Shown here one piece after another: positions 63,600-64,000 of a DNA stretch of 64,000 nt. A program made the translations under genes and the position numbers. The first letter of the stretch is position 1; each line of letters begins with the position of its first letter. Source of the DNA: Acanthaster planci (Eukaryota; Echinodermata; Asteroidea; Valvatida; Acanthasteridae); contig NW_019091376.1 in the NCBI RefSeq assembly GCF_001949145.1, positions 1,918,314 to 1,982,313 on the forward strand. The letters run 5' to 3'. The notes beneath the pieces are model-generated. The model saw nothing but the letters and a program-made list of their open reading frames with translations, was not told where the DNA came from and did not search any database.

Positions 63600-63721
63600 G
63601 TGGAGAGGAGGCTCCTCAGGGCCAGATGGAGGCAACCTCAGGGGAGGATGCAGCAGCCATGGATATCACCCAGACATTGCAGCTGCTAGCCAATGCGTCG
63701 GCTAACATTGCCACACAGCCG
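63600..63721 (+). CDS. Unidentified protein, coding exon 4; gene continues beyond window
   Basis: GT at the exon start completes Gly with the G left from exon 3, then the frame reads GEEAPQGQMEATSGEDAAAM and continues to a segment ending NIATQP before donor CCG|GTAATG (phase 0). It encodes 40 residues after the split Gly, so the four exons give 236 residues so far. A hydrophobic, probably helical segment (DITQTLQLLANASANIATQP) follows an acidic stretch. Reading past the donor reaches a stop at about 63764. That could be an unspliced end, but the clean donor favours continuation to the right. No DNA-binding or enzymatic domain is present yet. Confidence 0.65.
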
Positions 63722-64000
63722 GTAATGCCTTCCTGCCTTGTGGCTGCACTCTCAATTTTGTGGTGACATGTGTGCCTTCCTTAAGCTCAAGTGATGGTTG
63801 TCCAAGAAGTTGCCAGAGACCTTTCAGTGTGAAAGGCTGATTTATACTTGGCTCAGACATGGCAAAGGGTTAGAGGTCCGATATCCAACTTCTGCAGATT
63901 TGCATTGCAGAACATTTGCCCTTATGTCACGGACTGACATCTGTGATCTCTTCGCACTCTAATGCAAACTGGACTTGAGTGAACCTGGTGTTTTTTCTTC
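63722..64000 (+). other. Start of next intron, right window edge
   Basis: This is non-coding sequence after the donor at 63722. No acceptor with a plausible following exon is visible before the window ends. Confidence 0.5.

Overview
This is a stretch of animal nuclear DNA. It is mostly non-coding, AT-leaning, and full of homopolymer runs and short repeats, with two recognisable protein-coding loci, both on the + strand. The SALL protein is close in layout to the vertebrate SALL1/SALL3 family, but its coding region lies in only two exons. The non-coding DNA is peppered with copies of the palindromic word TACATGTACATGTA. Together these suggest a non-vertebrate animal, probably an invertebrate deuterostome (echinoderm, hemichordate or amphioxus). 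The taxon is an inference and is not proven by anything in the window.

Layout: (1) 1-8230 is upstream intergenic DNA with an (AAC)22 microsatellite, a possible partial dispersed repeat at the left edge and no convincing gene. (2) 8230-8828 is the likely promoter and 5' leader of a spalt-like (SALL) gene. It has a CCAAT box, homeodomain-type TAAT sites and upstream open frames. (3) 8829-8901 is a 73-nt first coding exon for the conserved SALL N-terminus. (4) 8902-42763 is a single 33.9-kb intron holding a MITE-like element, hairpins, short tandem duplications and several candidate enhancers. (5) 42764-47508 is one giant exon carrying the rest of SALL (1605 aa in total), with all nine C2H2 fingers and the N-terminal C2HC finger. 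(6) 47509-about 52745 is a probable long AT-rich 3' UTR. (7) 52746-58440 is intergenic DNA with small inverted repeats and an orphan TATA box. (8) From about 58450 to the right edge is the 5' part of a second gene. It has a YY1-like promoter, a 5' UTR acceptor and four coding exons (236 aa so far) rich in Ala, Gln, Glu and Val. Its identity is not visible here because the gene runs off the window.

How the parts fit: SALL proteins are nuclear transcriptional regulators that recruit the NuRD complex through the extreme N-terminus and bind AT-rich DNA through the C-terminal finger pair. The very long intron and quiet flanks fit a developmental regulator surrounded by cis-regulatory DNA. Two nearly identical 59-bp TTAA-bounded hairpins sit 2.7 kb apart beside and within the second gene and look like tiny piggyBac-type MITEs. 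I found no tRNA, rRNA or CRISPR array and no autonomous transposon. No clearly new multi-gene system is evident. The most interesting items are the SALL architecture, the paired hairpins and the unidentified downstream gene.
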